Source: Legionella lansingensis (GTDB taxonomy: Bacteria; Pseudomonadota; Gammaproteobacteria; Legionellales; Legionellaceae). Taken from it: 64,000 bases of DNA. Of this stretch, positions 19,016 to 27,163 are shown piece by piece. Location: contig NZ_LT906451.1 of NCBI RefSeq assembly GCF_900187355.1, forward strand, positions 1,364,501 through 1,428,500. Reading direction: 5' to 3'. Within the stretch, counting starts at the first letter, position 1. Each line of letters opens with the position of its first letter. Position numbers and translations under genes: made by a program. The notes beneath the pieces were generated by a model. That model saw nothing but the letters and a program-made list of their open reading frames with translations, was not told the origin of the DNA and made no database searches.

Positions 19016-19933
19016 ATGAATATAAAATCCGATGAAAAAATAAATATTACGGAAACCTTAGTGCGCGAGCTGATTGCTGAACAATTCCCACAGTGGAGTC
19101 ATTTACCTATTCGAGCTATAAAAAATGGCGGTTGGGACAATAGAACATTTCACTTGGGTAGCGAAATGTTGATACGGATGCCAAGTAGCGCCGAATACGC
19201 CGGGCAAGTGGAAAAAGAGCAAACGTGGTTACCCAAATTAGCTTCGCAACTTCCTCTTCCCGTACCCGTGCCTCTTGCGATGGGAAAACCCGATGAAATG
19301 TATCCTTGGAAGTGGTCTATTAATCGTTGGCTTCCTGGTGAGACAGCCGCTGTTGCTCCTATTAATGATTTGTGTGAGTTAGCAAAAGATTTAGCTCTAT
19401 TTCTCAAGGTACTTCAAAGAATTGAATCAACGGGTGGACCTATTGCGGGCCACCAGAGTTTTTATCGCGGTGGTCATTTAGCAGTTTATGATTCAGAAAC
19501 ACGAAAAGCCATCGAAGACTTGAAGAACAATATAGATTTCTGTGCCGCAACAGAGATTTGGGAAAAAGCACTATCCACCTCTTGGCAGAAGCCACCCGTT
19601 TGGGTCCATGGCGATGTAAGTGTCGGAAACTTATTACTCTCTCAAGGAAAGTTAAGTGCGGTTATCGATTTTGGCCAACTCGCAATCGGTGATCCTGCTT
19701 GCGATCTTGCTATTGCCTGGACACTATTTGAAGGAAAAAGTCGAGGCACTTTTTTAGAAACACTAGAACTTGATCCAAATACTTGGGCACGAGGACGAGC
19801 TTGGGCTTTATGGAAAGCGATGATGTATCTTGTTAACCAACAAACCGACATGAATTTTGAGGCAAAAAGGGCATTGCGCACAATTAATGAAGTGATCGAG
19901 GATCATAGGCATGTGAGATCCACTCTACTTTGA
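19016..19933 (+). CDS. Aminoglycoside phosphotransferase-like kinase
   Basis: A 305-residue APH/choline-kinase fold protein. The catalytic loop VHGDVSVGNLLL (HxDxxxxN) and the metal-binding IDFGQLAIGDPACDLA are intact, and an N-terminal nucleotide-binding region (NGGWDNRTFHLG) precedes them. The ATG at 19016 fits the family N-terminus better than an upstream TTG. Members with this sequence style phosphorylate small molecules such as antibiotics or hydroxylated metabolites; resistance cannot be assumed. It ends 3 bp from the convergent gene at 19937. Confidence 0.85.
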   Translation: MNIKSDEKINITETLVRELIAEQFPQWSHLPIRAIKNGGWDNRTFHLGSEMLIRMPSSAEYAGQVEKEQTWLPKLASQLPLPVPVPLAMGKPDEMYPWKWSINRWLPGETAAVAPINDLCELAKDLALFLKVLQRIESTGGPIAGHQSFYRGGHLAVYDSETRKAIEDLKNNIDFCAATEIWEKALSTSWQKPPVWVHGDVSVGNLLLSQGKLSAVIDFGQLAIGDPACDLAIAWTLFEGKSRGTFLETLELDPNTWARGRAWALWKAMMYLVNQQTDMNFEAKRALRTINEVIEDHRHVRSTLL

Positions 19934-19936
19934 TTA

Positions 19937-21481
19937 TTATTTCTTAGGTTCGTAAAGTGGATTATCAATATATTTATCCCCCTGATAAAGTGGATTGTAA
20001 GTTACTGAAGTAATAGCATGGGAACTAAAAAATAAATGGGGGTGGTATGAATTTTTTTTATTTCTATCCTTTGGTATATCAACAGTTCTAGAGTTTGTAG
20101 AAGAAATATTGCTAACATGTGGCAGCTTACTCGAAGAAATGATGCTTGATGTATCTTCACTAAATAAATTTCGACTTTTTAAAGTCTCCATTCGTTTACT
20201 GCAATAGGCTAAATATAAATTATGCTTTTTGCCCTGCATTCCATTACGCTTTTCTATTATTTTTTGGTACTCTTCCAACCATTTTTTGCGAAAATTTGGT
20301 AAATTTTTTAGGATGTTTTTATTGGCAGCGACAGTTTCTTCATCACCATTTTCTTTGGCAATCTTAATAGAGTCACTTAATATTTTTTTCAACGTTTTAA
20401 CTTTGTATGTTGTTCCCTTATGTTTTATTTTTACTACGTCATCATTCTTTAACATCGCAACGATGATTTCATTGTAAAGACTAAATTGCGAATACCGCAA
20501 AATATGTGGTGATGGGAAAAATAAATTCGTATTCTTTATTTCTGAATTCTTCTGTTTTTTGTGATAAATAGATGCCTTCAAAGTAAATTGATTTAATTGC
20601 AGGGCGTTATTTTTTAAAAATTCTTTTATATACAATAATCCAAGGGTGCCACATGAAACTTTATCAACCTGTGGCACAGCCGCTACATAGGGTGAGATAA
20701 AATCACTTATATCTGCGCAAAACATATTTTTAATATCATTCTTATCAATGATAATTTCTCTGTTTAATGGCCAGTGGATGGGTTTAATGATTGTATTTTT
20801 ATTGATAATAAATACTTCGAAATGAGCTGGTCCTATTCGCTTATTATTTGTAAAAAAGTAAATTGCAGTTTCGTTTTCTTTTAAATTCTTTTGAATAAAT
20901 TCAATTTCTTCCAAAGTTTGTTTCTTATTTAGACATACCCCTAATTTACGCTGATTTAAGTCTTTTATTATTTCACTGAGATAATCATCAAATTTTTTCT
21001 TACAATTTAGATTGCTCAAGATTTGATTTAATTTTAGTTTTTTTTCTAAATCTAGTTTTTTTAAATGACCATATTCATCTAGATACTCGTCTTTTATTGC
21101 TAAATAGAGTCCTTCATAATATTCCTCGAACTCCGAATCTTTATCATTTTTTTTATTTAAATAATATTTACCAGGCAAGCTACCTTGAGGAGGAACCCAA
21201 TAATTTTCTAAGAAAACTGCGTAATTGAGTTCTTTATTTTGATATGCATCAATCTCAAGTTGAATTTCAGCTTTGTTTTTCTTTATTTGCTCTGGGCCAT
21301 ATTCACTCGAACCGTTAACAATAAATTTGACATCAGCATTCAAATGATATTTGTTTTTGTAATGTAAGATAATAGGAACATAATCTTCGGCTCTTAATTG
21401 ATAAGAATCATGACTATCTTGATCAAGAAATTTTTTTTTGTTGCCTGATGGCAAAAAAATTGTTCTCTTTACAGATTTCAT
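19937..21481 (-). CDS. Candidate effector with Ulp/YopJ-like (clan CE) cysteine protease signature
   Basis: A 514-residue Lys/Asn-rich protein of unknown family. Residues about 200-290 show a clan-CE pattern: His220 in GPAHFEVFII, a hydrophobic strand, then Gln271 and Cys277 in PQVDKVSCGTLGLLYI. The Gln-to-Cys spacing of six equals that of yeast Ulp1. At the position expected for the acidic triad member the sequence has IKPIHWP, so the acid is not obvious. The C-terminus carries two NPLY motifs 11 residues apart. A long low-complexity Ser/Asn linker precedes them. ATG at 21481 is chosen over a GTG six bases earlier. The region is AT-rich. A protease, deubiquitinase or acetyltransferase role is a hypothesis. 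Confidence 0.6.
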   Translation of the reverse strand: MKSVKRTIFLPSGNKKKFLDQDSHDSYQLRAEDYVPIILHYKNKYHLNADVKFIVNGSSEYGPEQIKKNKAEIQLEIDAYQNKELNYAVFLENYWVPPQGSLPGKYYLNKKNDKDSEFEEYYEGLYLAIKDEYLDEYGHLKKLDLEKKLKLNQILSNLNCKKKFDDYLSEIIKDLNQRKLGVCLNKKQTLEEIEFIQKNLKENETAIYFFTNNKRIGPAHFEVFIINKNTIIKPIHWPLNREIIIDKNDIKNMFCADISDFISPYVAAVPQVDKVSCGTLGLLYIKEFLKNNALQLNQFTLKASIYHKKQKNSEIKNTNLFFPSPHILRYSQFSLYNEIIVAMLKNDDVVKIKHKGTTYKVKTLKKILSDSIKIAKENGDEETVAANKNILKNLPNFRKKWLEEYQKIIEKRNGMQGKKHNLYLAYCSKRMETLKSRNLFSEDTSSIISSSKLPHVSNISSTNSRTVDIPKDRNKKNSYHPHLFFSSHAITSVTYNPLYQGDKYIDNPLYEPKK

Positions 21482-21584
21482 TACCACTAAATCAGTCTCG
21501 TTTATAACTCTTTATTTTAAAATAGTTATAGCTATTTTTTATTTGCTATATTGTACTAATGATTGCTTAAGATTATCTTAATTA

Positions 21585-21815
21585 AGCGATGCTTTTTTAA
21601 AATAATTTCGGTGAGGAACGGGAAGTTTGCAAAAATAATACACTGCTAGCGGCAGGTATATAAAAAGATATCTGTAGCCAAAGATTAGAAAACTAATAAT
21701 CAAAAGTAAATAGGATAGTGTGTACAATGCCGAGATTGGTTATTATCGAATACGGCATGGCTCCGATCGCTACAAATCTCCCAATAAGAAATAATGTTAA
21801 CAAGTTTCGTTAACA
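21585..21815 (-). pseudogene. Decayed fragment of a membrane protein gene
   Basis: Between the candidate effector and minE, the minus strand encodes hydrophobic, gene-like peptide in two frames. The upstream frame contains FLIGRFVAIGAMPYSIITNL and runs into a stop. An overlapping frame then gives LLLIISFLIFGYRYLFIYLP and a polar tail, ending at a TAA near 21585. Together they look like the last two or three helices of a transporter broken by a frameshift. The stretch is short and the parent family was not recognised. Confidence 0.35.
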
Positions 21816-21825
21816 ATATATGGTT

Positions 21826-22089
21826 CTAAGTTTCTTCTGAAATCTCATCGGGCATGGTTACGTTAAGCTCAAGAACAGAACTGTCTCCTAAACGTTCCAG
21901 ATTCACACTAACCTGATCCCGATTAATACGAATGTATTTGGCAATCACTGCCAAAATTTCTTCCTGAAGCTTTGGTAAATAATCGGGGGTGTTGCGTTGC
22001 GAGCGTTCGTGAGAAATAATGATTTGCAAACGCTCTTTAGCTACAGAGGCCGTACTGTTTCGTTTTCTTAAATAGCTAAATAGACTCAT
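21826..22089 (-). CDS. minE: Cell division topological specificity factor MinE
   Basis: An 87-residue MinE: the N-terminal anti-MinCD segment ([23 protein letters not shown]) is followed by the dimeric specificity domain ([16 protein letters not shown], then [19 protein letters not shown]). It stimulates MinD ATPase and drives pole-to-pole oscillation so that FtsZ rings form at midcell. It overlaps minD by 4 bp (ATGA). Confidence 0.95.
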   Translation of the reverse strand: MSLFSYLRKRNSTASVAKERLQIIISHERSQRNTPDYLPKLQEEILAVIAKYIRINRDQVSVNLERLGDSSVLELNVTMPDEISEET

Positions 22090-22919
22090 GCTGGAACATC
22101 CTCCTTGGTTTTACCGAACAGGCGGCGTAATAGCCCTTTACGCTCGCTATTAGTAAAACGCATAGGCCTGTTTTCTCCTAGAAAACGAGCTATTGCATCT
22201 TGGTAAGCCAGGCCTGCGTCGCTGGTTTCATCAAGAGTAACCGGTGTGCCTGTGTTAGAAGCTTTAAGCACTGCTTTGGATTCAGGAATAACACCGATTA
22301 GAGGAATCGCAAGGATTTCTTTAACATCCTCAACGGACAGCATTTCACCTTTTTCTACACGCTCAGGGTCATAGCGAGTGAGTAAGAGATGTTCTTGAAT
22401 TGGAGCTTGGTTCTCCGCGGCTCGTTTTGTTTTACTCGCTAGAATACCTAAGATTCGATCGGAATCACGCACGGATGAAACTTCAGGGTTGGTTACTACG
22501 ATTGCGTGATCAGCAAAATACATAGCCATAAGTGCACCGGTTTCGATACCTGCGGGTGAGTCACAAATAATATATTCGAACTCACTGGCTAATTCGGTCA
22601 AAACTTTTTCAACGCCGGCAAGCGTTAATGCATCTTTATCACGTGTTTGTGACGCCGGCAATATGTACAAATGTTGTAAACGTTTATCTTTAATCAGAGC
22701 CTGATTTAAATTGGCTTCGCCATTAATTACATGAATAAAGTCATACACAACGCGACGTTCACAACCCATGATGATGTCAAGATTGCGAAGACCAATATCA
22801 AAATCAATAACCACCGTTTTGTGACCGCGCATGGCAAGTCCTGAAGAAATTGCCGCTGAAGTAGTGGTTTTACCCACTCCGCCTTTGCCTGATGTGATGA
22901 CGATAATTTTAGCCAACAT
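22086..22919 (-). CDS. minD: Septum site-determining ATPase MinD
   Basis: A 277-residue ParA/MinD ATPase with deviant Walker [10 protein letters not shown] near the N-terminus, a conserved [11 protein letters not shown] switch region, and a C-terminal amphipathic membrane-targeting helix ([12 protein letters not shown]). The ATG at 22919 has AAAGGGG upstream and gives the normal N-terminus [12 protein letters not shown]; 13 extra codons in the longer frame are untypical. No minC lies upstream, which is unusual for the minCDE order. Confidence 0.95.
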   Translation of the reverse strand: MLAKIIVITSGKGGVGKTTTSAAISSGLAMRGHKTVVIDFDIGLRNLDIIMGCERRVVYDFIHVINGEANLNQALIKDKRLQHLYILPASQTRDKDALTLAGVEKVLTELASEFEYIICDSPAGIETGALMAMYFADHAIVVTNPEVSSVRDSDRILGILASKTKRAAENQAPIQEHLLLTRYDPERVEKGEMLSVEDVKEILAIPLIGVIPESKAVLKASNTGTPVTLDETSDAGLAYQDAIARFLGENRPMRFTNSERKGLLRRLFGKTKEDVPA

Positions 22920-23034
22920 TGACCCCTTTTCGTTAGTTGACAAGTTAAACATTTTCACTCAGTTTACACGCTATTGTTTGTGCAGTTCAAGTTCAATTAA
23001 GTGGTTCGAGAAAATAGATGGTTTTTATCAAACG

Positions 23035-23118
23035 ATGTCATTCTCTCCTACGGAGATTCATCCTAATTAAAACCTTGCGCTATTCAGAATGGATTCCCTC
23101 TTACGCTAGAATGACATA
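23035..23118. repeat. MITE-like element, degenerate (copy 2)
   Basis: Outer ends ATGTCAT and ATGACAT bracket 84 bp upstream of minD. The left arm continues TCTCCTACGGAGATTCATCC and the right arm, read on the minus strand, TCTAGCGTAAGAGGGAATCC. Both resemble the arms of the copies at 15488-15580 and 31598-31687, but the internal stems have decayed. Confidence 0.6.
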
Positions 23119-23239
23119 GTTTATGAACCGTCTCGAAATTTAGGCCTTGTATTCTTTCAAGTAAGCAATATAATCGAACCAAATGGATAGAAAGCGCTCT
23201 AAAAGGATTTAATTTCCCTTCATTTCTGTGAGAATAATT

Positions 23240-23611
23240 ATGAAATTAGCTTTAATTTGTATGGGAACTTTTATTGCTTGTAGTGCACATGCCTTGACTT
23301 TAGACATCTCTTACCCTGAAGGGATCCCACAGGGAAAAGTCACTACAAGTTATAATATTACAACTAAAAATGATGCAGGAGCTTTTAGTAATGTAGGTGG
23401 ATCTACAACGTATAAAGATGTATATACGGGTCTTAATTATTTTGCCCAGAACCTGCAAAGATATAAGCCTGTGCAGGATAATAATGTAAATCATAATTTT
23501 ATTGGAATTTCACTAGAGGGAAAAAGTAACAATTGTGTGATCAAGCAATTGCATAACTATCAGCTGATTAGACTCCAATTATTCAAAGATGGGCACTGTG
23601 TAAATTATTAA
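23240..23611 (+). CDS. Small secreted protein of unknown function
   Basis: A 123-residue protein with a clear Sec signal peptide, MKLALICMGTFIACSAHA, likely cut after AHA. The mature part is polar, with a repeated-strand look (SYNITTKNDAGAFSNVGGST) and two Cys residues near the end that could form a disulfide. The ATG at 23240 begins directly at the signal peptide; the longer reading uses GTG at 23228. No family recognised. A strong terminator follows at 23625. Confidence 0.65.
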   Translation: MKLALICMGTFIACSAHALTLDISYPEGIPQGKVTTSYNITTKNDAGAFSNVGGSTTYKDVYTGLNYFAQNLQRYKPVQDNNVNHNFIGISLEGKSNNCVIKQLHNYQLIRLQLFKDGHCVNY

Positions 23612-23624
23612 GTGTTTTTATAAG

Positions 23625-23661
23625 ACAGTGCGTAGTATCGACCGATCATCGCACTGTTTTT
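23625..23661 (+). terminator. Rho-independent terminator
   Basis: Stem ACAGTGCG (23625-23632) pairs with CGCACTGT (23650-23657) and is followed by TTTT. The 17-base loop contains a further short ATCG/CGAT pairing. It lies 14 bp after the stop of the small secreted protein. Confidence 0.75.
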
Positions 23662-23672
23662 GTTCATCAACA

Positions 23673-23691
23673 ACATGGACGGGGTCCATGT
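23673..23691. repeat. Short perfect palindrome
   Basis: ACATGGAC and GTCCATGT form an 8-bp perfect stem with a three-base loop between the terminator and the F-box-like pair. Its GG-rich centre resembles the other small palindromes of the window (25922, 35225, 56106), whose stems differ in sequence. Confidence 0.5.
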
Positions 23692-23720
23692 CCCGATAAT
23701 CCATATTTCTTCTGTGAAAT

Positions 23721-24713
23721 TTATTTGTGGGATAGACTGTCGTGCATTTGCTTTGAATCTATCTCAGCATGTTGTTGCAGAGGCTTTTGTAATTGCTGTT
23801 TAAGCAATGCTAAATCCTCGGTTCTCGCTTTTTGTAAAGCAAGCATTGCATCTAGATCTTGCAGCAAGGAAAAAAAATAACCTCGGGATGTGAGGTTGGC
23901 TTTTTCAGACCATGATCGGCTTACTGCAAAATTAACACCTAATCCTGGGGTTGAAAACCAATTTACCCATTCCTCGTCTACTTCATTATAGAACTCAAGT
24001 GAGCGAATAAAATTTTCTTTTTTAAACGTCGGTGTGGAATCAAACGACTCCTCTGGATCACAATAATGTTGCGCCACATGGGCAGGGACCAATCTTTGTG
24101 TCTGGCCAACCTTGGTACACCAACACCGATCACGCATATGCCATTCTCTTACGTGAAAATTAGTTTGGTAATCGGTCAACGCTGCAATGATGGCAAAGTC
24201 ATAGTGTTTCTCGTTATAGAGCTTACCGTTTAATTCATAAGTGATCCCTTTGGTTTCAATCTCGTCAAATTGCTTATCCAACGCTAATCGGATTGCCTCT
24301 CCCTGTTCATTGTGAGGTAAGCAGTTAAGCATCATGGGTGCCATGTAGCGAACATCCAGAGCCCATAAGGTGTATTCCCAAACGCTGGTGTTTCTAAAAA
24401 CTCGCCCTGACTTATCGATGATCGTTCCTCTGGCCAGTAGCAACTCAGGGTGTTTTTGCAGTATTGTTTTTGCTTTGTCTTGATTACCTACGGTAACGGC
24501 TTGGTCCAAGCTAATGATTAGTCGCTTGTAATTTAATCGCTCTTGTTGGTAAGCGTTATAAAACAATGAACACGTTAAGACAAAGCTGTTGCTGTTTTCT
24601 AGTTGCTTCTTGTCTTCATCTACATGACGGCCAATCGTTGCAATGAGTTCATTAGGGAGCAAGTCAAATAAAGTTTGATTCTCTGGCGATTCAGTTCTTT
24701 TTTTCGTAAGCAT
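23721..24713 (-). CDS. F-box-like protein, tandem paralog 2; candidate effector
   Basis: A 330-residue protein. Residues about 16-60 fit an F-box: FDLLPNELIATIGRHVDE, then a helix with FVLTCSLFYNAYQ. The rest is a conserved domain shared with the upstream gene, including WALDVRYMAPMMLNCLPH, HYDFAII and RLVPAHVAQHYC, which I have not matched to a named family. Legionella secretes several F-box proteins (AnkB, LegU1, LicA) that recruit host Skp1-Cullin ubiquitin ligases; this role is inferred. The C-terminus ends in a Gln-rich helix (LLKQQLQKPLQQH) also present in the paralog. Confidence 0.65.
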   Translation of the reverse strand: MLTKKRTESPENQTLFDLLPNELIATIGRHVDEDKKQLENSNSFVLTCSLFYNAYQQERLNYKRLIISLDQAVTVGNQDKAKTILQKHPELLLARGTIIDKSGRVFRNTSVWEYTLWALDVRYMAPMMLNCLPHNEQGEAIRLALDKQFDEIETKGITYELNGKLYNEKHYDFAIIAALTDYQTNFHVREWHMRDRCWCTKVGQTQRLVPAHVAQHYCDPEESFDSTPTFKKENFIRSLEFYNEVDEEWVNWFSTPGLGVNFAVSRSWSEKANLTSRGYFFSLLQDLDAMLALQKARTEDLALLKQQLQKPLQQHAEIDSKQMHDSLSHK

Positions 24714-24753
24714 AATTAATTTAACAATATGGATATGATTGGATCTTTTTGTG

Positions 24754-25716
24754 TTAAAAACACTGCATTCGCTCTGAATCTGGCTCTACATCATGCTGGT
24801 GCAGAGGCTTTTGCAACTGCTGTTTAAGCAATGCTAAATCCTCGATTCTCACATCACGTAGGGTGGTCATTGCTGCTAAATCATAAGCTACAAAGGCCAT
24901 CTTGAAGCTGATCGCATAGTGGTAATACGCACGGAGTATTGCAAAATTAATACCTAATCCTGAGGATGAAAACCAAGTTTCCCATTTTTGGTTTATCTCA
25001 TGGTGATTAAGCTGGAAATTGAGTGTGCGAGTAAATTCTTCTTTTTTAAATGTCGGCGTGGGATAGAACGACTCTTCAAGATCACAATAATGTTGTGCCA
25101 CATGAGCAGGAACCAACCTTTGTGCTTGACCAACCTTGGTGCACCAACATTTCTCGGTTTCGTTTACAGCGTAATCTTTCAATGCCTCAATGATGGCAAA
25201 ATCATAGTGTTTCTCATGATAGACCACACCTTCTAGCTCATAAGTTACTCCCTTGGTTTCAACCTCATCGAATTGCTTAACTAACTCTAATCGTATTGCC
25301 TCTCCTTGTTCATTGTGAGGTAAGCAGTTAAGCATCATGGGAGCCATATAGCGAACATCCAGAGCCCATAAAGTATATTCCCAAACGGAGATATTTTTAA
25401 AAATCCGCTTTGATTGATCTTTGATTATTCCTCTGGTTAGCAGTAACTCAGGGTATCGTTGCAGTATTTTTTGTGCTTTGTCTTGATCACCTGCGGTAAC
25501 AGCCTCGATTAAGATAGGTTTTAATCTCTCTCGTTGATATCTTAATCGTTCTTGTTGGTAAGTGTTATAAAACAAAGAGTTAGTTAAGACAAAGTTGTTA
25601 CTGTATTCTAGTTGCCTCTTATTCCCATCCACATGAGTACCAATCGTTGCAATGAGTTCATTGGGGAGTAATTCAAAGGGATTTTGCTGCTCTTCTAATT
25701 CATTTCTTTCTTGCAT
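24754..25716 (-). CDS. F-box-like protein, tandem paralog 1; candidate effector
   Basis: A 320-residue paralog of the gene 40 bp downstream, with long identical runs in the middle domain (SVWEYTLWALDVRYMAPMM and WCTKVGQ). An F-box-like start, NPFELLPNELIATIGTHVDG, lies at residues 12-31. The paralogs differ mostly near residues 180-280 and in the region before the C-terminal Gln-rich helix. Tandem duplication with divergence is typical of Legionella effector genes. Host ubiquitin-ligase adaptor function is a hypothesis. Confidence 0.65.
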   Translation of the reverse strand: MQERNELEEQQNPFELLPNELIATIGTHVDGNKRQLEYSNNFVLTNSLFYNTYQQERLRYQRERLKPILIEAVTAGDQDKAQKILQRYPELLLTRGIIKDQSKRIFKNISVWEYTLWALDVRYMAPMMLNCLPHNEQGEAIRLELVKQFDEVETKGVTYELEGVVYHEKHYDFAIIEALKDYAVNETEKCWCTKVGQAQRLVPAHVAQHYCDLEESFYPTPTFKKEEFTRTLNFQLNHHEINQKWETWFSSSGLGINFAILRAYYHYAISFKMAFVAYDLAAMTTLRDVRIEDLALLKQQLQKPLHQHDVEPDSERMQCF

Positions 25717-26040
25717 AAGGACTCACTTTGTGGGTTTCAAGCAACTTGTTATTAATTAATGACCAATGTGTGGGTATAGTATTCTCTATCGATCTGTAGA
25801 AAAAATTGATTATTCGTATGTGGGATATATAAAATTTTGATACGACAATAAAAACGCATGCTTGAAAGATTAACGTACTGCTACATTATTCACAGTATCT
25901 AGGGTTCAAAAACATTCTAACGCCGTGGACAAGCCACGGCATTGGATTATCAAAAAACTTGAGGTGGTATCGATATAGAGTGGGATGTTGAGGCTATTAC
26001 AGCAAGTCTCGCACTCTAGATACGAGATAATTGTAATAAA
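25717..26040. other. Non-coding stretch upstream of the F-box-like pair
   Basis: No convincing gene in these 324 bases. It must hold the promoter of the minus-strand F-box-like operon and the 3' end of the small lipoprotein transcript. The only clear structure is the palindrome at 25922-25940. The rest is AT-rich. Confidence 0.5.
25922..25940. repeat. Short perfect palindrome
   Basis: GCCGTGG and CCACGGC form a 7-bp stem around ACAAG. The GG-ACAAG-CC centre matches GG-TCAAG-CC at 35225-35247 and the related centre at 56106-56127, with different outer stem pairs. Confidence 0.6.
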
Positions 26041-26187
26041 TTAGTACCACCCACTAGAGCCGCAACAAGCCATGGTGTAGCTGCCGCAGCCTCCGCAAGA
26101 AGACACGCCGCAACAATTAGAGAAGCCACATCCTGACATTACGGCTGAAGATCCCACTATAAGTAACAAAAATACTATTTTTTTCAT
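26041..26187 (-). CDS. Tiny Cys-rich lipoprotein (48 aa)
   Basis: A complete 48-codon frame with ATG at 26187 and an AAGGA-type ribosome site about 9 bases upstream. Residues 1-19 are a lipoprotein signal peptide (MKKIVFLLLIVGSSAVMSG) ending in a lipobox-like VMSGC, so Cys20 should be lipidated. The mature part is about 29 residues and is very rich in Cys, Gly and Ser (GFSNCCGVSSCGGCGS, then ACCGSSGWY). The Cys pairs could bind metal or form disulfides. No known family recognised. Signal peptide and mature part being cleanly in frame argues it is real. Confidence 0.7.
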   Translation of the reverse strand: MKKIVFLLLIVGSSAVMSGCGFSNCCGVSSCGGCGSYTMACCGSSGWY

Positions 26188-26421
26188 GATAGCATCCTTG
26201 CGTAATTAATGTCATAAATATTATACACTTAGTTCTAATATTATTCAAAACTAAGCATGATGCTTCATTTTCAGGTTAGTAGGTGATACTACTTTTATCA
26301 AGTTGGAAAATAGAGTGGCAATATTTACGTTGTGAGCAGTTCGGTAAATACTCTCAGTTGTGCAGACAGCAAATTATTCCTATACCTATAGTGTAGGGTT
26401 GGAGATAAAAAGGATTTTGTT

Positions 26422-27057
26422 ATGAAAAAAACGAATGTGTCTTCGGATGAAATTGTCGATGCAGCACTCTCTCTTGCTAAAAAAAACTCATGGGAGCATG
26501 TAAGGTTATTTGATATTGCAAAGCAGCTTAAAGTTAGTCTGGATGATATCCATCATTATTTCCGCGAAAAGAATGAATTAGTGAGTGCTTTTTTTGATAG
26601 GGCTGACAAAGCAATGTTAGCGATGGCAGGGCAACCGGAAATAAAAGAGCTCAATACTCCAGAGCGCTTACATAAACTTTTAATGTCTTGGTTCCAGGTT
26701 TTACAAGCCAATCGTAGTGTTGCAAGACAAATGCTTGGGTCCCAGTTAGAGATAGGCCATATTCATGTGCAATTTCTTGCACTCTTGCGGGTAAGCAGAA
26801 CAGTACAATGGTGGCGGGAGGCTGCTCAGCGCTCTGCAACCTACTCCCATCGTGCTATTGAAGAGACGGGTTTGACAATCATTTTTCTAATGACCATGAC
26901 GTATTGGTTATGTGACAACTCAAAAGAAGCTCAAAATACTAGCCAGTTTTTGCAAAGAAAACTTGCTCGGGCGCGTTGTCTAAAGCAATTTACTAAGGAT
27001 TTATGCCATCTTGGTTATTCATGCGGCGCTGTAAAAGATATAAAATCTAAGACCTGA
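26422..27057 (+). CDS. TetR-family transcriptional regulator
   Basis: A 211-residue protein. Residues about 8-55 form the TetR helix-turn-helix (IVDAALSLAKKNSWEHVRLF, then QLKVSLDDIHHYFREKNELV), followed by an all-helical ligand domain. The ATG at 26422 has AAAAGG upstream. It lies 106 bp upstream of guaB on the same strand. Ligand and targets are unknown, and guaB has its own promoter, so linkage is probably incidental. Confidence 0.85.
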   Translation: MKKTNVSSDEIVDAALSLAKKNSWEHVRLFDIAKQLKVSLDDIHHYFREKNELVSAFFDRADKAMLAMAGQPEIKELNTPERLHKLLMSWFQVLQANRSVARQMLGSQLEIGHIHVQFLALLRVSRTVQWWREAAQRSATYSHRAIEETGLTIIFLMTMTYWLCDNSKEAQNTSQFLQRKLARARCLKQFTKDLCHLGYSCGAVKDIKSKT

Positions 27058-27105
27058 TGTAGTACTTTTTCATGCGTAGGCCTTGCCTTTTCTATCAGTA
27101 ACCAT

Positions 27106-27133
27106 TTGCGATTTCCTATAATGTTTGTATAAT
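27106..27133 (+). promoter_or_regulatory. Probable guaB promoter
   Basis: TTGCGA at 27106-27111 and a consensus TATAAT at 27128-27133 are separated by 16 bp, about 31 bp before the guaB ATG. The leader is short and ends in the ribosome site CAGGAG. Confidence 0.6.
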
Positions 27134-27163
27134 GTTCGGTTAATTTAATTCCAGGAGTGTGGT

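Noticed and set aside
21720-21760. ATGCCG and CGGCAT inverted pair downstream of minE as a terminator.
   Set aside because: The stem is only 5-6 bp with a loop of more than 20 bases and no T-tract.
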